64,000 bases of DNA, taken from positions 2,507,501-2,571,500 of the forward strand of contig NZ_CP048411.1 in assembly GCF_019355055.1 (NCBI RefSeq). Reading direction: 5' to 3'. This DNA comes from Pseudomonas sp. MTM4 (GTDB lineage: Bacteria > Pseudomonadota > Gammaproteobacteria > Pseudomonadales > Pseudomonadaceae). Below, piece after piece: positions 47,664 to 56,318 of the stretch (positions are counted from its first letter, which is position 1; each line of letters opens with the position of its first letter). The notes under the pieces were generated by a model that was not told where the DNA came from, made no database searches, and saw nothing but the letters and a program-made list of their open reading frames with translations. The position numbers and the translations under genes are program-made.

Positions 47664-48887
47664 TTAGATCACTCCGTCCCGCCGCAGAGATGCAACCTGC
47701 TCCGGAGCCAGACCCAGCAGCCGTTGCAGCAGCGCCTCGCTGTGTTCACCCAACAATGGCGGTGCCTTTCGATAGTCCACAGGCGACTCGGACAGGCGGA
47801 TCGGGCTCGCCACCTGGGGCACGCTGCCCGCCAGCGGATGCGGTATCTCCACGCGCAAACCGCGCGCCTGAACATGCGGGTCGGCGAACACCTGAGCGAC
47901 GTCGTTGATCGGCCCACAGGGCACGCCAGCGCGCTCCAGCTCCGCCACCCACTCGGCAGTGGTGCGGAACACCGTGACCTGGCGAATCATTGGAATCAGC
48001 GCGGCACGGTTCGCAACCCGCGCCTTGTTGCTGGCGAAACGCGGGTCATCGGCCCACTCGGGACACCCGGCCACGTCTGCGAACTTGCGGAACTGCCCGT
48101 CGTTGCCGATGGTGAGAATGATGTCGCCATCGGCGGTGGGAAAATCCTGATACGGCACGATGTTCGGATGCGCATTGCCCATGCGCTTGGGCGCGACGCC
48201 GGTAGTCAGGTAGTTCATCGCCTGATTGGCCAGGCAGGCGACCTGCACGTCCAGCAGCGCCAACTCGACATGCTGACCGACGCCGCTCTGCTCGCGACGG
48301 TTGAGCGCGGCCAGCACCCCGACGGTGGCATAGAGGCCGGTGAGGATATCTGTCAGCGCCACGCCGACCTTGACCGGCCCGGCGCCCTCCTCGGCATCGC
48401 TGCGGCCGGTCAGGCTCATCAGTCCGCCGAGGCCCTGGATCATGAAGTCGTAGCCGGCGCGCTGGGCATAAGGACCGTCGCTGCCGAAACCAGTGATCGA
48501 GCAGTAGATCAGTCGCGGGTTGATCGCCTTGAGGCTTTCATAGTCCAGCCCGTAAGCAGCCAGCCCGCCGACCTTGAAGTTCTCCAGCAACACATCGCAC
48601 CCAGCCACCAGCTCACGAATGATCCGCTGGCCTTCTGACTGGGTGAAATCCAGGGTCAGCGACTCCTTGTTGCGGTTGGCCGACAGGTAATAGGCAGCCT
48701 CCGAGGTGTTCTCGCCCTGTTGGTCTCTCAGATACGGAGGCCCCCAGTGACGGGTATCGTCGCCCGTACCAGGCCGCTCGACCTTGATCACTTCAGCGCC
48801 GAGATCACCGAGAATCTGCCCGCACCAGGGGCCAGCAAGCACGCGGGACAAGTCCAGAACGCGGAGGTTGGCTAATGCGCCGGTCAT
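47664..48887 (-). CDS. Family III (CaiB/BaiF) CoA transferase, glutarate-CoA transferase candidate
   Basis: A 407-residue class III CoA transferase. The start LRVLDLSRVLAGPWCGQILG and the GFDYMIQGLGGLM-type region with the conserved catalytic Asp (YDFMIQGLGGLMSLTG, about 145-160) are diagnostic. Next to gcdH it should activate glutarate with succinyl-CoA, in lysine/glutarate breakdown; in P. aeruginosa the homologous pair is PA0446/PA0447 as I recall. The ATG at 48887 has an AAGAGG site; the longer frame is not supported. Confidence 0.85.
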   Translation of the reverse strand: MTGALANLRVLDLSRVLAGPWCGQILGDLGAEVIKVERPGTGDDTRHWGPPYLRDQQGENTSEAAYYLSANRNKESLTLDFTQSEGQRIIRELVAGCDVLLENFKVGGLAAYGLDYESLKAINPRLIYCSITGFGSDGPYAQRAGYDFMIQGLGGLMSLTGRSDAEEGAGPVKVGVALTDILTGLYATVGVLAALNRREQSGVGQHVELALLDVQVACLANQAMNYLTTGVAPKRMGNAHPNIVPYQDFPTADGDIILTIGNDGQFRKFADVAGCPEWADDPRFASNKARVANRAALIPMIRQVTVFRTTAEWVAELERAGVPCGPINDVAQVFADPHVQARGLRVEIPHPLAGSVPQVASPIRLSESPVDYRKAPPLLGEHSEALLQRLLGLAPEQVASLRRDGVI

Positions 48888-48965
48888 GGAAAAACCTCTT
48901 CGAAAGCTGGAGCTAGAAGCGGTGCAGACTTTTACTTTCAGCTTCCGGCCCAAGCTTCTCGCTGC

Positions 48966-50147
48966 TTAAAAGAACGCCTGAATCCCCGTTTGCGCCCGCC
49001 CGAGAATCAGTGCGTGCACGTCATGGGTGCCTTCGTAGGTATTGACCACTTCCAGGTTGACCAGATGCCGGGCCACGCCGAACTCGTCGCTGATGCCGTT
49101 ACCGCCGAGCATGTCGCGGGCCAGGCGCGCCACGTCCAGCGCCTTGCCGCAGCTGTTGCGCTTCATGATCGAGGTGATTTCCACGGCAGCGGTGCCTTCG
49201 TCCTTCATCCGTCCCAAGCGCAGGCAGCCTTGCAAGGCCAAGGTGATCTCGGTCTGCATGTCGGCGAGCTTCTTCTGGATCAGCTGATTGGCGGCCAATG
49301 GACGGCCGAACTGCTGGCGATCCAGGGTGTACTGACGCGCGGTGTGCCAGCAGAACTCGGCGGCGCCCAGTGCACCCCAGCTGATGCCGTAACGGGCCGA
49401 ATCCAGGCAGGTGAAGGGACCACGCAGGCCGCGCACGTCGGGGAAGGCGTTTTCTTCCGGGCAAAACACATTGTCCATTACGATCTCGCCGGTGATCGAC
49501 GCGCGCAGACCAACCTTGCCGTGGATCGCCGGAGCGGACAGCCCCTCCCAGCCCTTCTCCAGCACGAAACCACGAATCGCGCCCTCGTCGTCCTTGGCCC
49601 AGACCACGAAGACGTCGGCGATCGGACTGTTGGTGATCCACATCTTGGCGCCGGATAGGCGATAGCCGCCGTCGACCTTCTTCGCCCGGGTCACCATCGA
49701 ACCCGGATCGGAGCCGTGGTTCGGCTCGGTCAGGCCGAAGCAGCCGATGTATTCGCCGCTTGCCAGCTTGGGCAAGTATTTCTGCTTGGTTTCCTCGTGG
49801 CCGAACTCGTTGATCGGCACCATCACCAGCGAAGACTGCACGCTCATCATCGAGCGGTAGCCCGAATCGATGCGTTCCACCTCGCGGGCGATCAGGCCGT
49901 AGCAGACGTAGTTCAGGCCGCTGCCGCCGTAGGCTTCGGGAATGGTCGCGCCGAGCAAACCAGTTTCGCCCATCTCGCGGAAGATCGCCGCGTCGGTGCG
50001 CTCGTGGCGGAAGGCCTCCAGCACCCGCGGCGCCAGCTTGTCTGCCGCGAACTGCTGGGCGCTGTCACGCACCATGCGCTCCTCTTCCGTCAATTGCTGA
50101 TCGAGCAATAGCGGGTCGATCCAGTTGAAGCTTGCCTTGGCGGTCAT
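48966..50147 (-). CDS. gcdH: Glutaryl-CoA dehydrogenase
   Basis: A 393-residue acyl-CoA dehydrogenase that oxidises and decarboxylates glutaryl-CoA to crotonyl-CoA. GcdH-specific features are the start [20 protein letters not shown], the FAD-binding [13 protein letters not shown] segment, [16 protein letters not shown], and the catalytic Glu in [20 protein letters not shown] near the C-terminus. It is upstream of the CoA transferase in one operon and divergent from a LysR regulator. Confidence 0.95.
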   Translation of the reverse strand: MTAKASFNWIDPLLLDQQLTEEERMVRDSAQQFAADKLAPRVLEAFRHERTDAAIFREMGETGLLGATIPEAYGGSGLNYVCYGLIAREVERIDSGYRSMMSVQSSLVMVPINEFGHEETKQKYLPKLASGEYIGCFGLTEPNHGSDPGSMVTRAKKVDGGYRLSGAKMWITNSPIADVFVVWAKDDEGAIRGFVLEKGWEGLSAPAIHGKVGLRASITGEIVMDNVFCPEENAFPDVRGLRGPFTCLDSARYGISWGALGAAEFCWHTARQYTLDRQQFGRPLAANQLIQKKLADMQTEITLALQGCLRLGRMKDEGTAAVEITSIMKRNSCGKALDVARLARDMLGGNGISDEFGVARHLVNLEVVNTYEGTHDVHALILGRAQTGIQAFF

Positions 50148-50334
50148 GAGCGAATCCTCGGACGTTTTATTGTGTTCCGGTAGAAGCTGCTGTGCCCCTA
50201 CGGGGAACGAATGTCAGAGAGGCTAGGCCGGTAGTCGCCGTCGGGCAACCGACGATTTCGCACCTACCTGTGCGTGTTCCTCACTTCGGAATATCATTCT
50301 TGCCCTCAGATGCACGAATACATGAGATTTCCGC

Positions 50335-51243
50335 ATGCGTCGCAAAATTCCCAGTACCGCAGCCCTGGTCGCTTTCGAAGCGGCCGCGCGTCATCAAAGC
50401 TTCACCCGTGCCGCCGAAGAGCTGGCCTTGACCCAAAGCGCCATCTGCCGCCAGATCGGTGGACTGGAGGAATTTCTCGGGCTGGCGCTGTTTCGCCGCT
50501 CGCGGCGCGGCGTGCAACTGACCGAGGCAGGGCAATCCTATGCGCGGCGCATCGCCGCGCAACTGGATGCGGTGGAACGCGACACTCTCTCGGTGATGGG
50601 TCAGCAGGGCGCGATGAGCCTCGAACTCGCCGTGGTGCCCACCTTCGGCACTCAGTGGCTGGTGCCCCGATTGAAAGATTTCCAGGCGCGGCATCCGCAG
50701 ATCAGCCTCAACCTGACCAACCGCACCCGGCCGTTCCTTTTCGCCGATACCGATTTCGACGCCGCCATCTATTTCGGCGATGCCGATTGGTCCGGCACCG
50801 AGGCACACTTCCTCATGCCTGAGGATTTACAGCCGGTCTGCAGCCCTGCGCTGCTTCGCGGCGGCGGGCCGCTTGACGCCGAAGCCCTGGCCAGGATACC
50901 GCTGCTGCAGCAGAGCACCCGGCCCTATGCCTGGCGGCAGTGGTTCGATTCGCTGGGGATGAAGGTCGCCCGCGACATGACCGGGCCGCGATTGGAGTTG
51001 TTCTCGATGCTGGCCCAGGCGGCGGAACACGGGATGGGGGTGGCGTTGATCCCGCCCTTTCTGATCCAGCGGGAGTTGGCGGAGGGACGGCTGGTAACGG
51101 CGCATCCGCATGCATATCGCAGTGGGACGCAGGGGTATTACTTGATGATTCCGGAGAGGAAGGTGGAGGCGGCAGGGTTGGTGGCGTTTCGGGAGTGGTT
51201 GGTGGGTGAGGCGCGGGTTTGGGCCGGCGGCGCAAGGGGCTGA
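50335..51243 (+). CDS. gcdR: LysR-family regulator of glutarate genes (GcdR-like)
   Basis: A 302-residue LysR regulator of the GcvA-like group. The helix-turn-helix (about 5-65: ALVAFEAAARHQSFTRAAEE, LTQSAICRQIGGLEEFLG) is followed by a substrate-binding domain (about 90-295). It is transcribed divergently from gcdH with 187 nt between the starts, the standard arrangement for a LysR activator of the opposite operon. Glutarate as effector is inference from the neighbours. The last 100 nt are richer in G than neighbouring genes. Confidence 0.88.
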   Translation: MRRKIPSTAALVAFEAAARHQSFTRAAEELALTQSAICRQIGGLEEFLGLALFRRSRRGVQLTEAGQSYARRIAAQLDAVERDTLSVMGQQGAMSLELAVVPTFGTQWLVPRLKDFQARHPQISLNLTNRTRPFLFADTDFDAAIYFGDADWSGTEAHFLMPEDLQPVCSPALLRGGGPLDAEALARIPLLQQSTRPYAWRQWFDSLGMKVARDMTGPRLELFSMLAQAAEHGMGVALIPPFLIQRELAEGRLVTAHPHAYRSGTQGYYLMIPERKVEAAGLVAFREWLVGEARVWAGGARG

Positions 51244-51288
51244 TTTCGGAGCTAGCTGGGAATTGGGTTTCGCCCCGCTGGGCGAGTC

Positions 51289-51312
51289 ACTTTTTCCAAA
51301 CGCGGAAAAAGT
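51289..51312. repeat. Hairpin ACTTTTTCC/GGAAAAAGT
   Basis: Perfect 9-bp arms (51289-51297 and 51304-51312) with loop AAACGC, followed by AACCAAAAACGCTTGCCCC. This sequence type recurs between genes in Pseudomonas. It lies 45 nt after the gcdR stop and may also act as a terminator. Confidence 0.8.
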
Positions 51313-51513
51313 AACCAAAAACGCTTGCCCCTGCATACGGCCCCGGCTACGCCGGGGTTCCCTCGCTTCATCGCTGCTCCGGGGGCCGGCGTACAAGGGC
51401 CATCCATGGCCCTTTACGCCTCTCGCGGCATCCATGCCGCTCGCTCCCCTACACAGCGACTCCACTCGGCCTCCTGAGAGGGGCGTTTGGTGTCGCCTGT
51501 TAGTTCGTGCAAA

Positions 51514-51561
51514 AAAAGAGCAAAAGAGCAAAAGAGCAAAAGAGCAAAAGAGCAAAAGAGC
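51514..51561. repeat. Octanucleotide tandem repeat, six perfect copies
   Basis: Six exact copies of AAAAGAGC stand head to tail, with an A run before (51511-51513) and AAAT after. It is a simple-sequence repeat in a gene-free block and so a candidate for copy-number variation between strains. Confidence 0.95.
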
Positions 51562-51764
51562 AAATATGGCCTTTCACACGACTCGGACTCCCTTCCCCTT
51601 CAGGAGGCCGATCGCAGGCGTTGCGCAGGGGGTTGCGAGGCAAGGCGCCAAGCGAGGAGTGATGGATGGCCCTTCGCGAGGGGCGCCTAGCTCGACCTCC
51701 GGAGCGACGCCGGCATGGGACTTTTGCGAAGCAAAACCCGGATGTAGGGGGGCGATTTCTTTTG

Positions 51765-51813
51765 CTTACTTTTCTTTGCGCCGGGCGGCGATCCGCAAAC
51801 AAAGAAAAGTAAG
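51765..51813. repeat. Long inverted repeat CTTACTTTTCTTTG/CAAAGAAAAGTAAG
   Basis: Perfect 14-bp arms (51765-51778 and 51800-51813) around a 21-nt GC-rich loop. The sequence inside the block (reverse complement GTAAGCAAAAGAAATCGCC) resembles the inner flank of the 51289 hairpin (GTAACCAAAAACGCTTGCC), so the two form related, inward-facing ends. Confidence 0.88.
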
Positions 51814-51914
51814 ACGCCGTGCGAGGCGCAATCTGTAGTCCGCACCGAAGAAAGCGCGACGTGTATGCAGGCAACCAAATGCCTAGTTCAGTCGCGGCAA
51901 CGCCGTCCCTATGA

Positions 51915-52289
51915 CTACTTCTTCTTGCGGGGTTTCAAATACTTGGTCAGCCCCTGAAACCACATCACCAACGCTGGGTTGCCTTGGATCTGGATGTCTT
52001 TGTTCTGGATGCCCTGCATGAAGGCCAGCTGCTTGTTCTTGGCATTCATGGTGGCGAAGCCATAGGCACTGTCCTTGAAGCCGATGGCAAAAGCCGGCTC
52101 CGCGGCGGGACCGCCCTTGCTGGTGATGCGCTGATTCTTGACGACGTAATGCCGCGCTACCTTGCCGTCCAGGGTATGCAATTGGAAGGTCAGGTTCTTG
52201 TCGCCCAGCTGCTGCTGGAAATCGGGATTGGTACGGCTAGCCTTGGCCATCAGGCGGCCCAGCATCCAGAGAAGAAAACGAAATTTCAT
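51915..52289 (-). CDS. SCP2 sterol-binding-like protein
   Basis: A 124-residue basic protein (from the ATG at 52289; 135 from 52322). It has the SCP2-like pattern: FQLHTLDGKVARHYVVKNQR, PAFAIGFKDSAYGFATMNAK and IQIQGNPALVMWFQGLTKYL, ending in a Lys-rich PRKKK. Such proteins bind lipids or act as accessory domains; the precise role is unknown. The gene precedes HU as in P. aeruginosa (PA5347-PA5348 from memory). The start is not certain. Confidence 0.75.
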   Translation of the reverse strand: MKFRFLLWMLGRLMAKASRTNPDFQQQLGDKNLTFQLHTLDGKVARHYVVKNQRITSKGGPAAEPAFAIGFKDSAYGFATMNAKNKQLAFMQGIQNKDIQIQGNPALVMWFQGLTKYLKPRKKK

Positions 52290-52425
52290 GAATTTGCCGA
52301 CCGTTAGCAAAAGGTGTCGCATTGTAGCGACTGATCGGAGCAGCGGAAGTGCGGGAACAGCTGGGTCCGGAGCGGACCGGCGGGTCAGGCTGACCCGGAG
52401 CCGCTCGGGCCCCGGGCAGCGCGTA

Positions 52426-52698
52426 TCAGTTGATCGCGTCTTTCAGCATCTTTCCCGGCTTGAACGCCACGGTATTGCTGGCCCTGATGGTGACGGGCTC
52501 GCCCGTTTGCGGGTTCTTGCCCGTGCGGGCGCCTCGGTGGCGTTGCACAAAGGTACCGAAACCAACCAAGGTCACGCTGTCCTTGCGGTTGAGCGCGTTG
52601 GTGATTTCATCAAGTACGGCGTTGAGTACACGATTGGCCTGATCCTTGGTGAGATCGGCTTTATCTGCGATAGCGGCAGCGAGTTCCGGTTTACGCAT
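52426..52698 (-). CDS. HU-family DNA-binding protein
   Basis: A 90-residue HU/IHF-family histone-like protein: MRKPELAAAIADKADLTKDQ, the VTLVGFGTFVQRHRGARTGK segment, NPQTGEPV with the intercalating Pro of the beta arm, and AFKPGKMLKDAIN. It bends DNA and compacts the nucleoid. It lies apart from hupB/lon, so it is a second HU of the Pseudomonas type. A small CGGGTCA/TGACCCG hairpin (52381-52397) lies after its stop. Confidence 0.95.
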   Translation of the reverse strand: MRKPELAAAIADKADLTKDQANRVLNAVLDEITNALNRKDSVTLVGFGTFVQRHRGARTGKNPQTGEPVTIRASNTVAFKPGKMLKDAIN

Positions 52699-52843
52699 GG
52701 GTAGCCTCTGACTTTTTTGTTTTTGTATTCGCTGTTTCCAAACAGCGTTCCGAGCACTGCAACAGCTCTACGCTGCGGCAGTGCCACTGGGAGCATGGCA
52801 CGCTGCTAGCACTCGCGCCAGCCCCCGCCAGCGCTTTACCGAG

Positions 52844-54055
52844 TCATTCAGAAGACTTTAACGACAGAAGCTGAGGCACTTCCGCCAAGACCGGCGGCAG
52901 CTGCTTATTCAAGTCCAGACGCTCCCGCACGGCCGCCCCGGTCAGCGCGTAACCCAACAGATTGCCATCGATGCCGCGGAATAGAGCCTTGAGGTCGCTG
53001 CCCTCGCCTTCCACACTCCAATGCCCGTCGCTGCCAGCCGCCGGCGGTGATACCACCAGAGGACAAACCGGAGTTTTCACCGTGATCGGCATCGGTCCGT
53101 AAGCCACCGAGGTCGGCTTGCCGAAAAGCGTTTGTGCAAGCGCGCGCACGCCGCTCATCAAGGGCATCACGTACAGCAGATTGAGCCCACCGACCTCAGC
53201 GCAATCCCCCAGCGCGTAGACGTGGTTGGTAGAGGTCTGCAGCATCCGGTCAACGGTAATACCGCGATTGACCTCGAGCCCTGCAGCAGCCGCGAGTTCG
53301 GTGCGTGGGCGCAGGCCAACGGCGCTCACCGCCAGATCGCAGCTCAACCGCTGGCCGTCCGACAGCTGCGCTTCGAGGGCATCGCCACTCCGGTCCAGGC
53401 GCTCCAGCACCGGGCCAAGGTGAAAGCGCGCGCCCAGCGACTCCAGCCCTCGCTGCACGGCCGCCGCAACGTCCACCGGAAGCAACGACGGCATGATCTG
53501 TTCGCAGGGTGCGACCAATTCCACCTCGTACCCACCGTGCAGCAAGTCATTGGCAAATTCACAGCCGATCAGCCCGGCGCCGACGATCAGCACACGTCGC
53601 TTGCCTCTTGCAGCTTCGCGGAAGCGGCCGTAGTCGAGCAGGTCATTGATCGGGAAGATGGCGTCCTGTGCATCGCCTGCGATCGGCACCTGAATCGTCT
53701 GCGCGCCCCAGGCGAGTACCAAATCGCGATAGGGCACCGGCTCGTTGCCAATCCACACGCGGCGATTGTCGGGGTCGAGGCGTGTTACCCGCGTATGGGT
53801 GCGGATCTCGGCGTTGAGCTGGATGGCCATCTGCCCGGCGCTCAACATGCCGAGGGCATCGGCGTCCTTGTTCATGGCGAAACCGGTGGACAGCATTGGC
53901 TTGGAATAGGACCGACCGTCATCGGCGGTGATCAGCAGCAGCGGCGTCTCGCTGTCGTGCTTGCGGAACTCCCGCGCCAGGTTGTAGCCCGCCAGGCCGG
54001 TGCCGATGATGACCAGCGGCGCGTCCGGCATGCCTTTAGTGTTCGATTCGTTCAT
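52844..54055 (-). CDS. Rubredoxin-NAD+ reductase
   Basis: A 403-residue FAD/NAD reductase. The FAD motif [20 protein letters not shown] (about 12-31), the NAD motif [20 protein letters not shown] (about 147-166) and the second FAD motif [14 protein letters not shown] (about 280-293) are visible. It passes electrons from NADH to rubredoxin for alkane hydroxylases or for oxidative stress defence. The rubredoxin gene is immediately upstream. The ATG at 54055 is chosen; a TTG at 54064 is less likely. Confidence 0.93.
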   Translation of the reverse strand: MNESNTKGMPDAPLVIIGTGLAGYNLAREFRKHDSETPLLLITADDGRSYSKPMLSTGFAMNKDADALGMLSAGQMAIQLNAEIRTHTRVTRLDPDNRRVWIGNEPVPYRDLVLAWGAQTIQVPIAGDAQDAIFPINDLLDYGRFREAARGKRRVLIVGAGLIGCEFANDLLHGGYEVELVAPCEQIMPSLLPVDVAAAVQRGLESLGARFHLGPVLERLDRSGDALEAQLSDGQRLSCDLAVSAVGLRPRTELAAAAGLEVNRGITVDRMLQTSTNHVYALGDCAEVGGLNLLYVMPLMSGVRALAQTLFGKPTSVAYGPMPITVKTPVCPLVVSPPAAGSDGHWSVEGEGSDLKALFRGIDGNLLGYALTGAAVRERLDLNKQLPPVLAEVPQLLSLKSSE

Positions 54056-54056
54056 A

Positions 54057-54224
54057 TCAGCCAATCGCGATCATTTCGAAATCCATCTTGCCCACGCCGC
54101 AATCGGGGCACAGCCAGTCTTCAGGCACATCTTCCCAGGCGGTCCCGGGTGCGATGCCTTCGTCCGGCCAGCCTTCGGCTTCGTCATAGATGAATCCGCA
54201 TACCACGCATTGCCACTTTCTCAT
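54057..54224 (-). CDS. Rubredoxin
   Basis: A 55-residue protein with the two Cys pairs of rubredoxin: [19 protein letters not shown] (residues 6-24) and [16 protein letters not shown] (residues 38-53). It binds one Fe(Cys)4 centre. It ends one base before the reductase start, so it is co-transcribed and perhaps translationally coupled with it. P. aeruginosa has two rubredoxin genes at this place; only one is seen here. Confidence 0.96.
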   Translation of the reverse strand: MRKWQCVVCGFIYDEAEGWPDEGIAPGTAWEDVPEDWLCPDCGVGKMDFEMIAIG

Positions 54225-54334
54225 CGTTCACCTCGATCATTTTCGTTTGCGCTGCACGCTATACCAGAACGCTGCGATCCACCAAACCCTGGAGTCCCGT
54301 CGATAGACCATCGGCCGGCTAAGGATCTCAGCAC

Positions 54335-54365
54335 GAAACAAAACGGGCGGCCTAAGCCGCCCGTT
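54335..54365 (-). terminator. Rho-independent terminator of the glycolate operon
   Basis: Perfect 10-bp arms AACGGGCGGC (54342-54351) and GCCGCCCGTT (54356-54365) with loop CTAA. On the minus strand the stem is followed by TTTTGTTT. It lies 18 nt after the glcA stop and separates it from the rubredoxin pair. Confidence 0.88.
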
Positions 54366-54382
54366 CGGGTCCCTGTACGCCT

Positions 54383-56092
54383 TTAACTGGCGCTAGCGAT
54401 TCCCGACAGCGGATCAGTGATACCCATCACATAGAAGCCGATGAGACCGATGGTGCCGGCCAGGATGAGGTAATACAGGGTCGGCAGCATGGTCTTGCGC
54501 AGGGTCACGCCTTCGCGCCCCAGCAGGCCCACGGTTGCCGAAGCCGCTACCACGTTGTGGATGGCGATCATGTTGCCCGCCGCCGCACCCACCGACTGCA
54601 GTGCCACCATCAGCGCACCGGAGAGGCCCAACAGGCCCGCGGTGTTGAACTGGAACTGCGACAGCATCAGGTTGGACACGGTATTGGAGCCGGCGATGAA
54701 GGCGCCCAGGGCGCCAACCGCTGGGGCGAAGAACGGATACACATCGCCCACACTGCTGGCCACCAGCTGCGCCATGGCCACTGGCATGGAAACCAGGTCC
54801 GAGCCGTTGACGCCGGAGTTGATCAGGATCCGCACCATGGGAATGGTGAAGATCAGCACGAAACCGGCACCGAGCAGCGTCTTGCTCGATTCGGAAATCG
54901 CCGCGCCTAGTTCGCCGGCCTTCATCCGGTGCAGGAAGAAGGTGACCAGCACCACCATGCAGAGAATGCCGCCCGGCAGGAACAGCGGCTCCAAGGTGCC
55001 AGACACGCCGGTTTCACCGAGGATGTCCCTCCAGCCGAAGCTGACCGACATCAGCGCCGCCTTGACGTCTGGGAAGACTCGCGAGATCACCAGGAAGGCG
55101 GCGAGCAGCAGGTACGGGGCCCAGGCCATCGGCACCGAGATGGGCGTCTTGCCGGCCACATCATCGATCTTCATCTCGATCTTGCCCATCCAGTCGGCAG
55201 GCCACTCGCTGGCCGGGGCGAAGTCCCAGGTTTCCTTCGGCAGCAGGAAGCCAGCCTTGGCAGCCGGCACAACGATGGCCAGACCCACCAGGGCGCCGAT
55301 CATCGAGGGGAATTCCGGGCCGAGGAAGACGCCGGCGGCGGCATAGGGAATAACAAACGCCAAGCCAGTGAAGATCGCGAAAGGCGCCATCGCCAGCCCT
55401 TCGGACCAGGATTTTTTGCGCCCGAAATAGCGGGTCAGGATGCACAGCATGATCAGCGGCATGAGGATGCCGCACAGCGCGTGGATGATCGCGACGCGCG
55501 AGAATATCAGGTGGAAGAAGACCTCCCAGTTACTGCCCACCGCCGCCAGCTGCGCGCCGATACCAGTCTGATCGAGGCCGCCACCGACCCCGACAATGAT
55601 CGGTGTACCGACAGCACCGAAGGAAACCGGCGTGGACTGCACCATCATGCCCATCACCACCGCGGCCAGTGCCGGGAAGCCCAGCGCAACCATCAGCGGC
55701 GCAGCCACCGCAGCTGGCGTACCGAAGCCCGAGGCGCCCTCGATGAAGCAACCGAACAGCCAGGCCACGATCAGCGCCTGTACGCGCCGGTCAGGGCTGA
55801 TGTTGGAAAAGCCCCGGCGAATCGCGGCGATACCACCGGAATGCTTGAGGGTGTTGAGGAGAAGGATGGCGCCGAAGATGATCCAGAGGATCGCGGCAGT
55901 GAGAATCAGGCCTTGCAGCGTGGAAGCCAAGACCCGGTTGAAGGTCATGTCCCAGGCCAGCAGGCCGATCAGCGCGGTAAGCACGAATACCAGCGGCATC
56001 GCGTACTTGGCCGGCCAGCGAAAGCCGATCAACAGTACGCCCGCCAACACCAGTGGCACGAAGGCCAGTATGGACAGCAGTGTCTGACTCAT
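54383..56092 (-). CDS. glcA: Glycolate/lactate permease (LctP family)
   Basis: A 569-residue permease with about 13 helices of the L-lactate permease (LldP/GlcA) family: [20 protein letters not shown] (about 115-134), [20 protein letters not shown] and [20 protein letters not shown] are family signatures. It brings in glycolate, and often lactate, by proton symport. It is the last gene of the glc run, and the GlcA function is inferred from this position. The P. aeruginosa locus, as I recall it, lacks a permease here. Confidence 0.9.
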   Translation of the reverse strand: MSQTLLSILAFVPLVLAGVLLIGFRWPAKYAMPLVFVLTALIGLLAWDMTFNRVLASTLQGLILTAAILWIIFGAILLLNTLKHSGGIAAIRRGFSNISPDRRVQALIVAWLFGCFIEGASGFGTPAAVAAPLMVALGFPALAAVVMGMMVQSTPVSFGAVGTPIIVGVGGGLDQTGIGAQLAAVGSNWEVFFHLIFSRVAIIHALCGILMPLIMLCILTRYFGRKKSWSEGLAMAPFAIFTGLAFVIPYAAAGVFLGPEFPSMIGALVGLAIVVPAAKAGFLLPKETWDFAPASEWPADWMGKIEMKIDDVAGKTPISVPMAWAPYLLLAAFLVISRVFPDVKAALMSVSFGWRDILGETGVSGTLEPLFLPGGILCMVVLVTFFLHRMKAGELGAAISESSKTLLGAGFVLIFTIPMVRILINSGVNGSDLVSMPVAMAQLVASSVGDVYPFFAPAVGALGAFIAGSNTVSNLMLSQFQFNTAGLLGLSGALMVALQSVGAAAGNMIAIHNVVAASATVGLLGREGVTLRKTMLPTLYYLILAGTIGLIGFYVMGITDPLSGIASAS

Positions 56093-56225
56093 TGTTGGGT
56101 TCCTTGTTTTTTGTTGTGAACCACTTCTTTCTCCGGGAAACCCCGGCGCCCCGCATGGATGTCATAGCCTCATGTCATCCAAAGGTGCTGGCCGACCGGT
56201 AAGTCGACCCGCCCCCCATGCTCGA

Positions 56226-56257
56226 AAGCCCCGGATGCCTTTCAGCGTCCGGGGCTT
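56226..56257 (-). terminator. Hairpin between glcB and glcA
   Basis: Perfect 10-bp arms AAGCCCCGGA (56226-56235) and TCCGGGGCTT (56248-56257) with a 12-nt loop. On the minus strand it is followed only by a short TTTCG, so it may be a weak terminator or an mRNA-stabilising hairpin that sets the glcB/glcA ratio. Confidence 0.55.
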
Positions 56258-56318
56258 ACAAATTACGCCAATGGCCGGCTTAAGCCAGCCATCAGCAATC
56301 TCCTGAATATCCTCAAAC

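Larger units (their letters stand above)
51244..51914. other. Gene-free repeat block between gcdR and the SCP2-like gene
   Basis: These 671 nt contain no supported gene. They hold a hairpin at 51289-51312, several GC-rich dyads (for example GGGCCATCCATGGCCC near 51397), an octanucleotide tandem repeat at 51514-51561, and a long inverted repeat at 51765-51813. Open frames crossing it translate the repeats into low-complexity peptides and are not called. Confidence 0.7.

Noticed and set aside
51511..51570. CRISPR array
   Set aside because: The octamer copies are directly adjacent with no spacers and no cas gene is in the window.
51206..51838. 210-codon frame across the repeat block
   Set aside because: It starts inside gcdR and translates the octamer repeat into Lys/Glu/Gln repeats; no homology or ribosome binding site.
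54929..56119. 396-codon plus-strand frame opposite the glycolate permease
   Set aside because: Highly charged, Gln/His/Arg-rich product typical of the antisense of a membrane protein gene.
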